DNA of 64,000 nucleotides from an uncultured Pseudomonadota bacterium (GTDB lineage Bacteria; Pseudomonadota; Gammaproteobacteria; Burkholderiales; SG8-39): the NCBI GenBank assembly GCA_903921325.1, contig CAIXPL010000016.1, forward strand, positions 248,001-312,000, given 5' to 3'. The notes beneath the pieces were generated by a model that did no database searches, was not told where the DNA came from, and was given only the letters and a program-made list of their open reading frames with translations. The translations under genes were made by a program, and so were the position numbers. Shown here one piece after another: positions 27,043 to 36,616 of this stretch (positions are counted from its first letter, which is position 1; each line of letters opens with the position of its first letter).

Positions 27043-27048
27043 AAGGAG
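27043..27048 (+). promoter_or_regulatory. Shine-Dalgarno site fixing the start at 27055
   Basis: AAGGAG lies six bases before the ATG at 27055. Upstream in-frame ATGs (26941 and 27037) would bury the signal peptide, so this site decides the start. Confidence 0.8.
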
Positions 27049-27054
27049 ACAAGA

Positions 27055-27867
27055 ATGACATTCGATTATCGTCGCTACGGTGTGGCGCTGGCCATGGTAG
27101 CAGTCGCCGGCTTTGCCAGCGGCCTCGCGCGGGCCGAGGTGCGTGGCCAAACGGTCGAGTACCAGCTGGATGGGACGGTGCTTGAGGGCTATCTCGCCTG
27201 GGACGATGCGATCAGCGGCAAGCGTCCGGGAGTGCTTGTGGTGCAGACCTGGACGGGCATCGGCGACTTTATCCGTCGTCGCACCGAGCAAGTGGCTGCC
27301 ATGGGCTACGTCGCCTTTTCTCCCGACATTTACGGCAAGGGCGTGCGGCCGACGCCGCCGAAGGCCAGTGCCGAGGAGATGCGCAAATACACTGGCAATC
27401 GCCCGCTGTTGCGCGCCCGGGTGCTGGCCGGCTGGGATCAGTTGCGCGCCAACCCGATGACCGACACGAGCCGCCTTGCAGCGATCGGCTTTTGCTTCGG
27501 TGGGACGACGGTGCTTGAACTGGCCCGCAGTGGAGCCGATGCGCTGGGTATCGTGAGCTTTCATGGCGGTCCGGTAAGCAGTCCGACACCAGCCGATGCA
27601 AAGAACATCAAGGGCAAGGTGCTGCTGCTGCACGGTGGCGATGATCCGAACGTGCCACCGAGCGAAATCAATGCCTTCGTTGATGAGATGCGTGCGGCCA
27701 AGGTTGACTGGCAGGTGGTCTCGTATGGCAACACCGTGCACTCATTCACTGACCCATCGGCTGGCAATGACAATTCTCGCGGTGCCGCCTACAACGCTTT
27801 GTCAGACAAGCGTTCGTGGATTGCACTGCAGGATTTTTTCCGCGAAATCGGCATCCCGCCACGGTGA
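27055..27867 (+). CDS. Exported dienelactone hydrolase-family protein
   Basis: A 270-residue alpha/beta hydrolase with a signal peptide (VALAMVAVAGFASGLARA). The nucleophile elbow is AAIGFCFGGTTVLELA, a cysteine as in dienelactone hydrolase. The acid is in LLLHGGDDPNVPPSEINAF and the histidine in YGNTVHSFTDPSAGNDNSRG, so the Cys-Asp-His triad is complete. Classical dienelactone hydrolases are cytoplasmic and open dienelactones to maleylacetate in chloroaromatic breakdown; an exported copy probably has a different ester or lactone substrate. It is divergent from the M50 gene and 31 bases upstream of the molybdenum hydroxylase pair, with which it may be co-transcribed. Confidence 0.87.
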   Translation: MTFDYRRYGVALAMVAVAGFASGLARAEVRGQTVEYQLDGTVLEGYLAWDDAISGKRPGVLVVQTWTGIGDFIRRRTEQVAAMGYVAFSPDIYGKGVRPTPPKASAEEMRKYTGNRPLLRARVLAGWDQLRANPMTDTSRLAAIGFCFGGTTVLELARSGADALGIVSFHGGPVSSPTPADAKNIKGKVLLLHGGDDPNVPPSEINAFVDEMRAAKVDWQVVSYGNTVHSFTDPSAGNDNSRGAAYNALSDKRSWIALQDFFREIGIPPR

Positions 27868-27898
27868 TTCGAACACACGTCGCACGCGAGGAGACCGA

Positions 27899-28396
27899 AT
27901 GAAAATCAAGGTGAATGGTGCGCTGCGCGACAGCGACGCCGATCCGCAAACGCCCCTGCTCTATGTGCTTGCCGATGAGCTGGGATTGCGCGGACCGCGC
28001 TTTGGCTGCGGTCTGGCCCAGTGTGGGTCGTGTTCGGTGCTGATCGATGGGCGCGAGGTCCGGTCGTGCGTCACGCCGCTTGCCACCGTCGGCAACCGCG
28101 CCATCACGACGCTCGAGGGTCTGCCCGCCTACTTCGCGGCGCAGAAAGGTCTCTCAAAGGTGCCTGAAATGCATCCCGTGCAGCAGGCGTTTCTCGATGA
28201 ACAGGCGCCGCAGTGCGGCTACTGCTATAACGGCATCGCGATCAAGGCAGCCGAACTGCTGGGTGACAGCCCGCAACCGTCGGAGGCGCAGATTCGTCAG
28301 GCCCTCAACGGCCACCTGTGCCGCTGTGGCACCTACCCGCGCGTTCTGAAAGCGGTGCAAAAGGCAGCCAGCCTGATGGCACAGGTGCGCTCATGA
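27899..28396 (+). CDS. Molybdenum hydroxylase small subunit, two [2Fe-2S] clusters (IorA-like)
   Basis: A 165-residue (2Fe-2S) protein. The plant-type ferredoxin half has CGLAQCGSCSVLIDG with the outlying Cys in VRSC, and the second, all-helical half has QCGYCYNG and HLCRCGTYPRV. All eight cluster cysteines are present. The start at 27899 follows GAGGAG; the frame is open further upstream but runs into the previous gene. The stop overlaps the start of the large subunit as ATGA. In isoquinoline 1-oxidoreductase and related enzymes this subunit carries electrons from the molybdenum centre to an external acceptor such as cytochrome c. There is no FAD subunit here, which fits the IorAB type. Confidence 0.92.
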   Translation: MKIKVNGALRDSDADPQTPLLYVLADELGLRGPRFGCGLAQCGSCSVLIDGREVRSCVTPLATVGNRAITTLEGLPAYFAAQKGLSKVPEMHPVQQAFLDEQAPQCGYCYNGIAIKAAELLGDSPQPSEAQIRQALNGHLCRCGTYPRVLKAVQKAASLMAQVRS

Positions 28397-30723
28397 GAAA
28401 AACGCAAAAGGTCAACGGTGAAGGCTCGCGCACGCGCTTGAGTGCGCCCCTGGAGGCAGCCGGACTTGACGGCGCAAGCGAGGTCATGACATCAGCAGTG
28501 CCCTTGCTGTCTCGGCGTCAATGGCTCAAGGCCGGGGGGGCTCTGGTGGTCGCCGTGGCGCTGCCCGCTCAGTTGCTGACACGCAAGGCACATGCGCAGG
28601 CGACCGGCGCACTCGCCGATCCCAAGCAGCTCGATGGCTGGCTGGCGATTCACAGTGATAACACCGCGACGGTTTATCTGGGCAAGGTTGAACTGGGGCA
28701 GGGCAACAGCACGACCTTGTTGCAGCTGGTGGCCGAAGAGCTCGAGATGAGCTTGTCACAGGTGGTTGCCGCACAGGTCAGTTCGGCCCGTTCGCAAAAT
28801 CAGGGACCGACCGTCTCAAGTTCATCGATTCAGAACGCGGGGCCGCCCTTGCGAGCGGCTGCTGCCGAGGCGCGTCGGGAATTGCTGCGTCGGGCCAGTG
28901 TGAGCCTGGGTGCGCCCGTCGAATCCTTGCGGGTCACGGCAGGCAAGGTATCGATTGCGGGCAAAGCCGATGCTGCATCGGTGAGTTATGGGTCACTGCT
29001 GGGCGATCGGCCCTTCGAGCTGGCGGTCAGTGGAACGGCGCCGCTCAAGCCTGTCAGTGAGTACCGCATCGTCGGGCAATCAGTACCCCGACGTGATCTG
29101 CCGGCCAAGGTAAGTGGTCAGTATGAGTACGTCCAGCATGTGCACATGAACGGCATGTTGCATGCCCGTGTGGTGCGGCCGCGCGGCCAGGACGCCTATG
29201 GCAGCACGCCGCGGATTCGCGCCGTCGACGAACAATCCGTCGCCGGGATTCCCGGTGTGCGCCTGGTGCGCCGAGGCGATTTTCTGGCTGTGGTCGCGCC
29301 ACGCCAGTGGGATGCAGTGCGCGCGGCGCAGGCACTCAAGGTGCAATGGGATCAAACGCCTTTGCCAGGTGGCGATGCGCAATTGTACGATCGGCTGCGC
29401 GCGGCTCCGACCAAGGATTCGACCCTGGTCAATGAGGGCGATGCCACTCAGGGGCTTGCCAGCGCGGCGGTGCGACGCCAGGGCCGGTTCCATGGGCCTT
29501 ATCAGGCGCATGGACCGTTTGCCCCGGGATGCGCGGTGGCCGAGGTCAGTGCACAGGCGGCGCTCATCGTCTGTTCCACTCAGGACGTGTTCGCGCTGCG
29601 CACGCGGGCTGCCAGCGTGCTATCCCTGCCTGCCACGGCTGTGCAGGTGCGCTACGTTGAAGGCTCGGGCTGCTTTGGGCATAGCTGCGCTGATGATGCC
29701 GCGCTGGCCGCAGCTATCGTGGCGCAGGAGATTGGCGCACCGGCACGCGTTCAATTCATGCGCTGGGATGAGCTGGGTTGGGACAACTACGGCCCGGCGC
29801 ACGTCGGTGAGGTCGCAATTGGTGCCGACACGAGCGGTCGCATCACCGCGTTCGAGTATCACGGCTGGCATCACGGCTGGATGATCGAGGAGACCGCCGA
29901 GCAAATGGCGAACGGCAAGCCGGCGACTGAATTCAGCACGGGTGCGGGGTCCCTGTTTGTCAATAAGTTCGACCTGGGCGGCATGTACGACATTACCAAC
30001 TGGCGATTGGTAAACCATGCCGTGTCTGGTCTGACCGGTTATTTGAAAGGGGCCAATCTGCGCTCGCCGATGGACTTGTCGTACTCGTTTGCCGCCGAGC
30101 AAACCCTGGATGACGTTGCGCATGCGCTTGCCATCGACCCGGTGGAACTGCGTCGCCGTAACATCAAGAACCCGCGCTGGATGGGAGTGCTCAACGCCGT
30201 GGTGCAGTCGGCCACCTGGCAGCCGCGCAGTGGGTCAAGGCAAGCTCCGCCTGCCTCAGCACAAAAGCTGACCGGGCGTGGCGTGGCTTTGGGCACGCAC
30301 CGCGCAGCCCTGGCCGCCGCGGTGGCTGAAATCGAGGTCGATCGGAGCAGCGGTCAGATCAGGGTGTTGCATATCCATGCCGCAATGGATTGCGGTCTCG
30401 CGATCAATCCCGCGGTTGTCGAGAGTCAGATATCGGGAATGGCGCAGCAGGCGACCAGCCGCATGCTGTTTGAGGAAGTGCATTTCAACGAACAGTCTGT
30501 GACCAGTCTGGACTGGGTCAGCTATCCGGTTCTGCGCTTTGGTGACCATCCGAAAGTAAGTGCAATCGTGGTGCAACGCACGGATCAGCCTTCGATCGGT
30601 GCCGGTGAAGAAGGCATCCCTGCTGTGGGCGCGGCCATCGCGAATGCGTTTTTTGATGCCACCGGTGTGCGCATGCATCAGTACCCGCTCACGCCGGAGC
30701 GGGTACGCGCGGCGCTCGCCTGA
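28393..30723 (+). CDS. Molybdenum hydroxylase large subunit with Tat signal (IorB-like)
   Basis: A molybdopterin-binding subunit of up to 776 residues. A twin-arginine signal, LSRRQWLKAGGALVVAVALP, marks periplasmic export of the folded enzyme with its partner. Family segments include YLGKVELGQGNSTTLLQLVA, SVSSFxx-like TVSSSSIQNAGPPLRAAAAE, and the C-terminal DQPSIGAGEEGIPAVGAAIANAF carrying the catalytic glutamate (GEEG). The start at 28393 overlaps the small-subunit stop; an ATG at 28486 with AGGT would put the Tat motif closer to the N-terminus and is a fair alternative. Such enzymes hydroxylate N-heterocycles or oxidise aldehydes using water. The adjacent exported heme protein, convergent, could take its electrons. 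Confidence 0.9.
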   Translation: MRKTQKVNGEGSRTRLSAPLEAAGLDGASEVMTSAVPLLSRRQWLKAGGALVVAVALPAQLLTRKAHAQATGALADPKQLDGWLAIHSDNTATVYLGKVELGQGNSTTLLQLVAEELEMSLSQVVAAQVSSARSQNQGPTVSSSSIQNAGPPLRAAAAEARRELLRRASVSLGAPVESLRVTAGKVSIAGKADAASVSYGSLLGDRPFELAVSGTAPLKPVSEYRIVGQSVPRRDLPAKVSGQYEYVQHVHMNGMLHARVVRPRGQDAYGSTPRIRAVDEQSVAGIPGVRLVRRGDFLAVVAPRQWDAVRAAQALKVQWDQTPLPGGDAQLYDRLRAAPTKDSTLVNEGDATQGLASAAVRRQGRFHGPYQAHGPFAPGCAVAEVSAQAALIVCSTQDVFALRTRAASVLSLPATAVQVRYVEGSGCFGHSCADDAALAAAIVAQEIGAPARVQFMRWDELGWDNYGPAHVGEVAIGADTSGRITAFEYHGWHHGWMIEETAEQMANGKPATEFSTGAGSLFVNKFDLGGMYDITNWRLVNHAVSGLTGYLKGANLRSPMDLSYSFAAEQTLDDVAHALAIDPVELRRRNIKNPRWMGVLNAVVQSATWQPRSGSRQAPPASAQKLTGRGVALGTHRAALAAAVAEIEVDRSSGQIRVLHIHAAMDCGLAINPAVVESQISGMAQQATSRMLFEEVHFNEQSVTSLDWVSYPVLRFGDHPKVSAIVVQRTDQPSIGAGEEGIPAVGAAIANAFFDATGVRMHQYPLTPERVRAALA

Positions 30724-30744
30724 ACGACGCGCCCGGCGTACTGG

Positions 30745-32931
30745 TCAGTGGGCCAGGGGATCGGGTCGCAACTGGATGTGTACCGCCATCGGTGTCGTGC
30801 CCTGACCCCCTTCCTTATGCCAGGGGGTGCGATCTCCGCTTGCCGTCCACAGTCCGCGCCCTTTCCAGCCGGCCTTTGGATCGTCGATGCGACCGTCAAA
30901 CCCTTTGGCATAAAAACCCAGTGGGTAGGGCACACGCAGAACAATCATCTTGCCGTCCTTCATGGCGATGAGGCCATCGTTCAAGTTACCGGTGGACATC
31001 GGCACGTCCTTGCCCAGACCGAGCGTGTTGTGCTGATCGACCCAGGTGTAGTAGCTCGACTCGGCACTGTTCTCGCCTATGCCCGCGAAGCCCGGGCCGG
31101 GGTATTGATACACCGACCAGCCTTCCGCGCAATGATCGCCAGTTGCAGTCGGACCATTGAGCGGCCCTTTGCACTTGCGCCGATCAAAGCTGCCCAGATG
31201 GCCGCTGCCGAGCGACACCCACACAACGCCCTGGCTGTCGATGTCGCCGCCGCGGATACCGAAATAGGGTTTGGGCACATTGTAGATTTCTGACAGTGCA
31301 GTGGCCGGCGGATTGCTGCCCGGCACAACACGCATGACCGCCGCCGTGCCACCGAAGACGCCCACGGTGCCCCAGATCGAACCATCGACCGGGCTGGGCA
31401 TGACCGCGTAGAACCCGCCATTGACGCGCTTGTCCTTGGACGGATCAAGCGGCGCATTCGGTTCCACATACTCATCACGCCGGCCATTGCCGTTGGTATC
31501 GAGCACAAACGCGGTCCAGCCTTGCGCGCGCGCTGAGTCACCCGTTTCAAGAAACAGGCGCGAATTGACCCACCCGAGCACCGGGCCACCACCGCTCGTC
31601 CACAAGGTGTTATCCGCGTCAAAGCCGAATTGCAGATGGTGGGTGGCAAAGCAGGTGTCGACAAATTGGTACTTCATTGTCTTTGGATCGAGCGTGGTGA
31701 CATGCCGAACCGAAGTGTCGAGCGGGAACAGCCGCGCCGAGGGGTGATCAGAGCCCTTCTTGCAGAAATCGGGATTGCCCGGTGCGCGCGTGGTCGCCGA
31801 CAGCCACAACCGGCCATCGCCACCGAACATGCTGTTGTGATTGTTTGCCCGGGTGTCCCAGATCTGCTCATCGCCCCAGTAGGCCGAGGGCATCATCGGT
31901 CGTGCAATCGCTGCGTGGCCAGGGCCGAGTGCTTCCGGTGTGTTGCTATCGCGTACCGGTGCACGATAGTAGGTCACCGTGTTCTTCTTCGGGTCGAGCA
32001 TTGGCAACATGTCGGTGGCGTACTCGGGCGATCCGAACAGCGTTCCACCGGCATTCACCGTCGGATTGCGCTTGTCCGAGGCGATCAGATCATGCAAATA
32101 GTGTTTGTCATCGCCCCAATCCCAGGTGGTGACCACCAGGTTGCGCTCGAGGCCCTGCGGGCGCGGCGGGCGCGCGGCGGGCAACTCGCCTTTAGCGACC
32201 CGTTCGGTCCAGTCGGCGAGGTACTTGAAGGGCGCTCCACCCAGCTTGTCACCAAGCGGGCCGATCATCAGCGGCGCGGCCTGTCCCGCCAGCACGCGGC
32301 GCATCCAGGCCTGTTCATGGGTGTTGCCCTGCAGGAACGCTGGTGGAATCGTGCGGGTAGCGAGTCCGCCCAGTTGATGGCAGCCGACACAGGCGCGATT
32401 TTTCAGCTCGGTCAGCCATTCCTCCCGCGTGATGCCTTTGGGAATGGCGCCCGCGCCATTGAATTCACTCAGCTCGGGGATTTTCATCATCGAGTACCAG
32501 GAAATCGCCGGGTAATACTGGGCGGCAGCCGTCTCATCGGGTGCCGGTACGGCATTCAGATTGAGCGTGCTGCCGCGACGGGCCGGCACTTTCGTCGAAT
32601 CGACCAATCCATAGCCGCGAACCCACACGCTGTACTGCGCCGCCGGCAGGTCCGGTACGCGATAGCGTCCCTGATCATCGGTGACCACGATGCGCGCATA
32701 GCGGGTTTGCAGGTCGCGCGTCTCGGCGATCACCCATACGCCGGCTTCCGGTCCGGTCGGACCAGTGACGACCCCCGCGATTTCATTGGCTGCTGCCGCT
32801 ATTGCCGTGACAGTGGCAGGCACTTTTGCTGCCGGCTTATCTTGTGCATCAGATGGCGGAGCGCTGCCGACCCCGATGACGCAGCCCATGACAAGGGCGC
32901 CAGGCAGCAGGAACTGACGAATTGAACGCAT
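30745..32931 (-). CDS. Exported one-heme protein with Ig-like and propeller-like regions
   Basis: A 728-residue secreted protein. The start at 32931 follows GGGGAGA and gives a signal peptide to about residue 29. Residues 48-125 are a carboxypeptidase-regulatory-type Ig domain (GVVTGPTGPEAGVWVIAETR, DDQGRYRVPDLPAAQYSVWV). A single c-type heme motif CVGCHQ begins at residue 181. The remaining ~450 residues contain repeated strands with Trp/Gly/Asp (LWTSGGGPVLGWVNSRLFLE, GRLWLSATTRAPG), suggesting a lyase- or lactonase-like beta-propeller. It converges on the molybdenum hydroxylase genes with only 21 bases between the stops. No definite enzyme activity can be assigned. Confidence 0.75.
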   Translation of the reverse strand: MRSIRQFLLPGALVMGCVIGVGSAPPSDAQDKPAAKVPATVTAIAAAANEIAGVVTGPTGPEAGVWVIAETRDLQTRYARIVVTDDQGRYRVPDLPAAQYSVWVRGYGLVDSTKVPARRGSTLNLNAVPAPDETAAAQYYPAISWYSMMKIPELSEFNGAGAIPKGITREEWLTELKNRACVGCHQLGGLATRTIPPAFLQGNTHEQAWMRRVLAGQAAPLMIGPLGDKLGGAPFKYLADWTERVAKGELPAARPPRPQGLERNLVVTTWDWGDDKHYLHDLIASDKRNPTVNAGGTLFGSPEYATDMLPMLDPKKNTVTYYRAPVRDSNTPEALGPGHAAIARPMMPSAYWGDEQIWDTRANNHNSMFGGDGRLWLSATTRAPGNPDFCKKGSDHPSARLFPLDTSVRHVTTLDPKTMKYQFVDTCFATHHLQFGFDADNTLWTSGGGPVLGWVNSRLFLETGDSARAQGWTAFVLDTNGNGRRDEYVEPNAPLDPSKDKRVNGGFYAVMPSPVDGSIWGTVGVFGGTAAVMRVVPGSNPPATALSEIYNVPKPYFGIRGGDIDSQGVVWVSLGSGHLGSFDRRKCKGPLNGPTATGDHCAEGWSVYQYPGPGFAGIGENSAESSYYTWVDQHNTLGLGKDVPMSTGNLNDGLIAMKDGKMIVLRVPYPLGFYAKGFDGRIDDPKAGWKGRGLWTASGDRTPWHKEGGQGTTPMAVHIQLRPDPLAH

Positions 32932-32992
32932 GGTGTCTCCCCGAAGCGACGTTGCTCTTATCGCTGCTATGGTAGCAGCGCCGGGCGCCAGG

Positions 32993-33829
32993 TCATGAGG
33001 CCGCCAAAAAATCGCCGACCAGCCGATTAAACGCCGCCAGATGTTCGATCTGCGTCCAGTGTCCGCAGCGGCCGAATACATGCAACTGGGACCGCGAGAT
33101 CCACTGCGACAAGTTGATCGATACCTGCAGCGGAATTACCTTGTCATCGCGACCGTGAATGATCAGTGTGTCATGCGGCACCTGCCGCACGGCGCTCTCG
33201 GGGCTCGCCATTGCCTCGATCCAGCGCTGCCGCGGTGCCGGGAACATCGACGAATAAGATTCCTGAAAACCGGGCTGTATGCTCGCCTCATAGCGCAGGC
33301 GCGCCAGATCATCACTTACCAGGGCACGGTCCCACGCAAAAATATCCAGCAGTCCGCGCATGTTTTCGATCGATGGCGTATAGCCCCAGGTGGCATCGAG
33401 CCCGGCAGTCAGCGGAAACTCAAGCGCGCAGGCACCCATCAGCATCAGCTTGCGCACCCGCCCGGGGTGCTCGATGGCCAGACGCAGCGCAAGCGCGCCG
33501 CCAAACGAATTGCCGAGCAGATCGACCTGCTCGAGTTCAAGCGCATCGAGCACACCCACTGCGTGGCGCACCCATGTGGGCATGTCGTAGCGAATCTGTG
33601 CCGGGCGTTCGGTGTAGCCAAAGCCCACCATGTCCGGTGCAATGACGCGAGCGTTCTGCGCGAGCACCGGAATATTGAAGCGCCAGTTCGCCCACGCGCT
33701 CACCCCGGGCCCGGAACCGTGAATCATCAGCAACGGGCGACCGCTACCGACATCGTGATAGTGCGTATCAATGCCCGCTGCGACAATGCGCCGCCCACTG
33801 TCGGGGCTGGCAGACTGCGTTGTACTCAA
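32993..33829 (-). CDS. Meta-cleavage-product hydrolase-like alpha/beta hydrolase
   Basis: A 278-residue alpha/beta hydrolase of the BphD/HsaD/XylF group. The oxyanion segment LLMIHGSGPGVSAWANWR is diagnostic, the nucleophile elbow is LLGNSFGGALALRLA (Ser), the acid is in IIHGRDDKVIPLQ, and the histidine is in FGRCGHWTQIEHL. These enzymes split C-C bonds of ring-opened catechols. The frame starts with TTG at 33829, and GGAG lies seven bases upstream; no nearby ATG fits. It follows the MotA-like gene by 116 bases. Functionally it belongs with the aromatic enzymes (HsaA-like and VOC genes) although 28 kb away. Confidence 0.88.
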   Translation of the reverse strand: MSTTQSASPDSGRRIVAAGIDTHYHDVGSGRPLLMIHGSGPGVSAWANWRFNIPVLAQNARVIAPDMVGFGYTERPAQIRYDMPTWVRHAVGVLDALELEQVDLLGNSFGGALALRLAIEHPGRVRKLMLMGACALEFPLTAGLDATWGYTPSIENMRGLLDIFAWDRALVSDDLARLRYEASIQPGFQESYSSMFPAPRQRWIEAMASPESAVRQVPHDTLIIHGRDDKVIPLQVSINLSQWISRSQLHVFGRCGHWTQIEHLAAFNRLVGDFLAAS

Positions 33830-33945
33830 TTGCTTTGCTCCGTAACCAATTCGCGTCGCGCCATTCTCAAGCCAGCTCGCACGGTAATCAAGTTGCGGTG
33901 CACTTTAATCAAGTCGTGATTCGATTTACACCAGTCGTGTCCGAC

Positions 33946-35523
33946 TCAATTGTTTTCCTCGGTTGTGGCACGACTGGCCTCCAACGCCCCCGGAATCGGG
34001 CTCGTGCGCCGGTCAACGTCGCGCTGGGCCGCCAGCACCGAGCGCAATTTGCTGGTTGCATGCTCAAATTCGTAGCGGCAGGCCTGCAGAGAATCCTGCA
34101 TTTCGCGCGAGATGGTGATCGCGGTGCGCAGCTCCATTTCATGCGTCTGGTCGCGTTCATCAATATAACGACCCAGGCGCGCCGATTGTGAGGCAACACC
34201 GGCTTCAATGTGGGTGAGCACACCGGCCAGGCGGTTGAGCGCATCGAGTTGCTCGGATTGCAGTTGCGCCGCCTTGCGTGCGGCAAGCTCATCGGCCGCG
34301 CGGATCGAAATCAGCTGCTCATTGATCTGCGACCACGAGTCGGCCCAATGTACGCCGCTGTCCATCAGGCTTTGAATCTGCAGATCGACCTGCGTGCGCT
34401 CGTGCATGGCTAGGGTCATTGCGCGCATCATTTCGCTGATGCGTGCCACCTCTTTGCGCGCCGAAGCCGAGTCCGCTGCGACCGCTTCCTGCTGGAACTG
34501 CAGCATCTCACCCAATCGGGTGACTTCATCGTGCACCGCGCTCGATTCCGCGCTGATGGCCTGTTGCTGGGTTTGCAGCATCTGACCGATGCGGCTGATC
34601 TCCTCATTCATCGTGCCGGTCTGGATCACCACGGCAGCGTGCTGTGAGCGCATGGCCTCGATCATATCGGCCCAGTGATCGGGGCTCATGCCAGAGGGCT
34701 GGCCGAGACGTGGCGCTGGTTCAGCCGATTGCACCTCCCCCTCGTTGCCGAAGCTTTCTTCGCGCACCAACCAGCGCAGGCGGTCGATCACGAGCGAACC
34801 GGTCTTGCGTACCGAGAGCACCATGAGGCCGAGCAGCAGGGAGCCGAGCAGACCGTAGAGTGAGGCAACGAACGCGGTACCCATCCCGCGCATCGGCGCT
34901 TGCAGCCTGCGCACCATGTCACCGAACATCACTCCGGCATCGGTGCCTGGTGCCCCCGAAGTGCCCAGTGATGCAAACAACTTGCCAAGGTCTTCCAGGG
35001 TGCCCAAGAGGCCCACAAATGTCCCGACCAGGCCCAGACCGACCAGCGCGCCCGCGATCCAGTTGGGCAGATTGAGTCGATCCGACAGACGCTTTTCGAT
35101 GACCTTCAGCTCGTTCTCGATGGCCACCTGGCGCATGCGTCCGGTCAGGGCACGCTCGCCTGTCAACAAGGCAAGGATCGGCCGCAGCAGGCCGACATGC
35201 ACGTTGTTCATCACTTTCGCGCGGAAGCCCGCATTGTCCGATTCGGCATGCCAGCGCAACGCGATGGATTCGATGCGGATGAAGGAGCCGAGCACCCCAA
35301 GGGTAAAAATGGCACCCACGGCGAGCACACAGAAAATCATGTACACCAGCGCTGGATTCGGCGTCGACAGTATCGAATCGAATATCGCGTCCTGAAAGAG
35401 AAACAGCGCCGCGAACACCGCAGCGGCCATGGGTGCAGCGCCGCGCAGCCAGTATCCGGTGACGGTAAACCATCGACCGATTCGGGACATGGTTTTGGGA
35501 GAAATGCGAAGGCGCGCGTTCAT
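33946..35523 (-). CDS. MotA/TolQ/ExbB-like proton channel with C-terminal coiled coil
   Basis: A 525-residue inner-membrane protein. Membrane segments are visible near residues 30-50, 60-82, 154-172 (NWIAGALVGLGLVGTFVGLL) and 214-240 (GMGTAFVASLYGLLGSLLLG). The GTFVGLLGTLEDL and GMGTAFVASLYGLLGS segments match the third and fourth helices of MotA/ExbB, which line the proton path. From about 270 to 505 the protein is a long heptad-rich coil (SRIGQMLQTQQQAISAESSA and similar), absent from ordinary MotA. It is the last gene of the secretion locus, ten bases after the MotB-like gene. By analogy with SiiB of Salmonella SPI-4 it may power or gate release of the giant protein. That role is inference. 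Confidence 0.82.
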   Translation of the reverse strand: MNARLRISPKTMSRIGRWFTVTGYWLRGAAPMAAAVFAALFLFQDAIFDSILSTPNPALVYMIFCVLAVGAIFTLGVLGSFIRIESIALRWHAESDNAGFRAKVMNNVHVGLLRPILALLTGERALTGRMRQVAIENELKVIEKRLSDRLNLPNWIAGALVGLGLVGTFVGLLGTLEDLGKLFASLGTSGAPGTDAGVMFGDMVRRLQAPMRGMGTAFVASLYGLLGSLLLGLMVLSVRKTGSLVIDRLRWLVREESFGNEGEVQSAEPAPRLGQPSGMSPDHWADMIEAMRSQHAAVVIQTGTMNEEISRIGQMLQTQQQAISAESSAVHDEVTRLGEMLQFQQEAVAADSASARKEVARISEMMRAMTLAMHERTQVDLQIQSLMDSGVHWADSWSQINEQLISIRAADELAARKAAQLQSEQLDALNRLAGVLTHIEAGVASQSARLGRYIDERDQTHEMELRTAITISREMQDSLQACRYEFEHATSKLRSVLAAQRDVDRRTSPIPGALEASRATTEENN

Positions 35524-35533
35524 GGCAGTGACC

Positions 35534-36612
<1,079 letters not shown>

Positions 36613-36616
<4 letters not shown>

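Noticed and set aside
32932-33081. 50-residue N-terminal extension of the one-heme protein
   Set aside because: The extension overlaps the preceding hydrolase gene and precedes a clear signal peptide with its own ribosome site at 32931.
33880-33920. Two TAATCAAGT copies between the hydrolase and MotA-like genes
   Set aside because: Too short and unsupported by any promoter or operator match.
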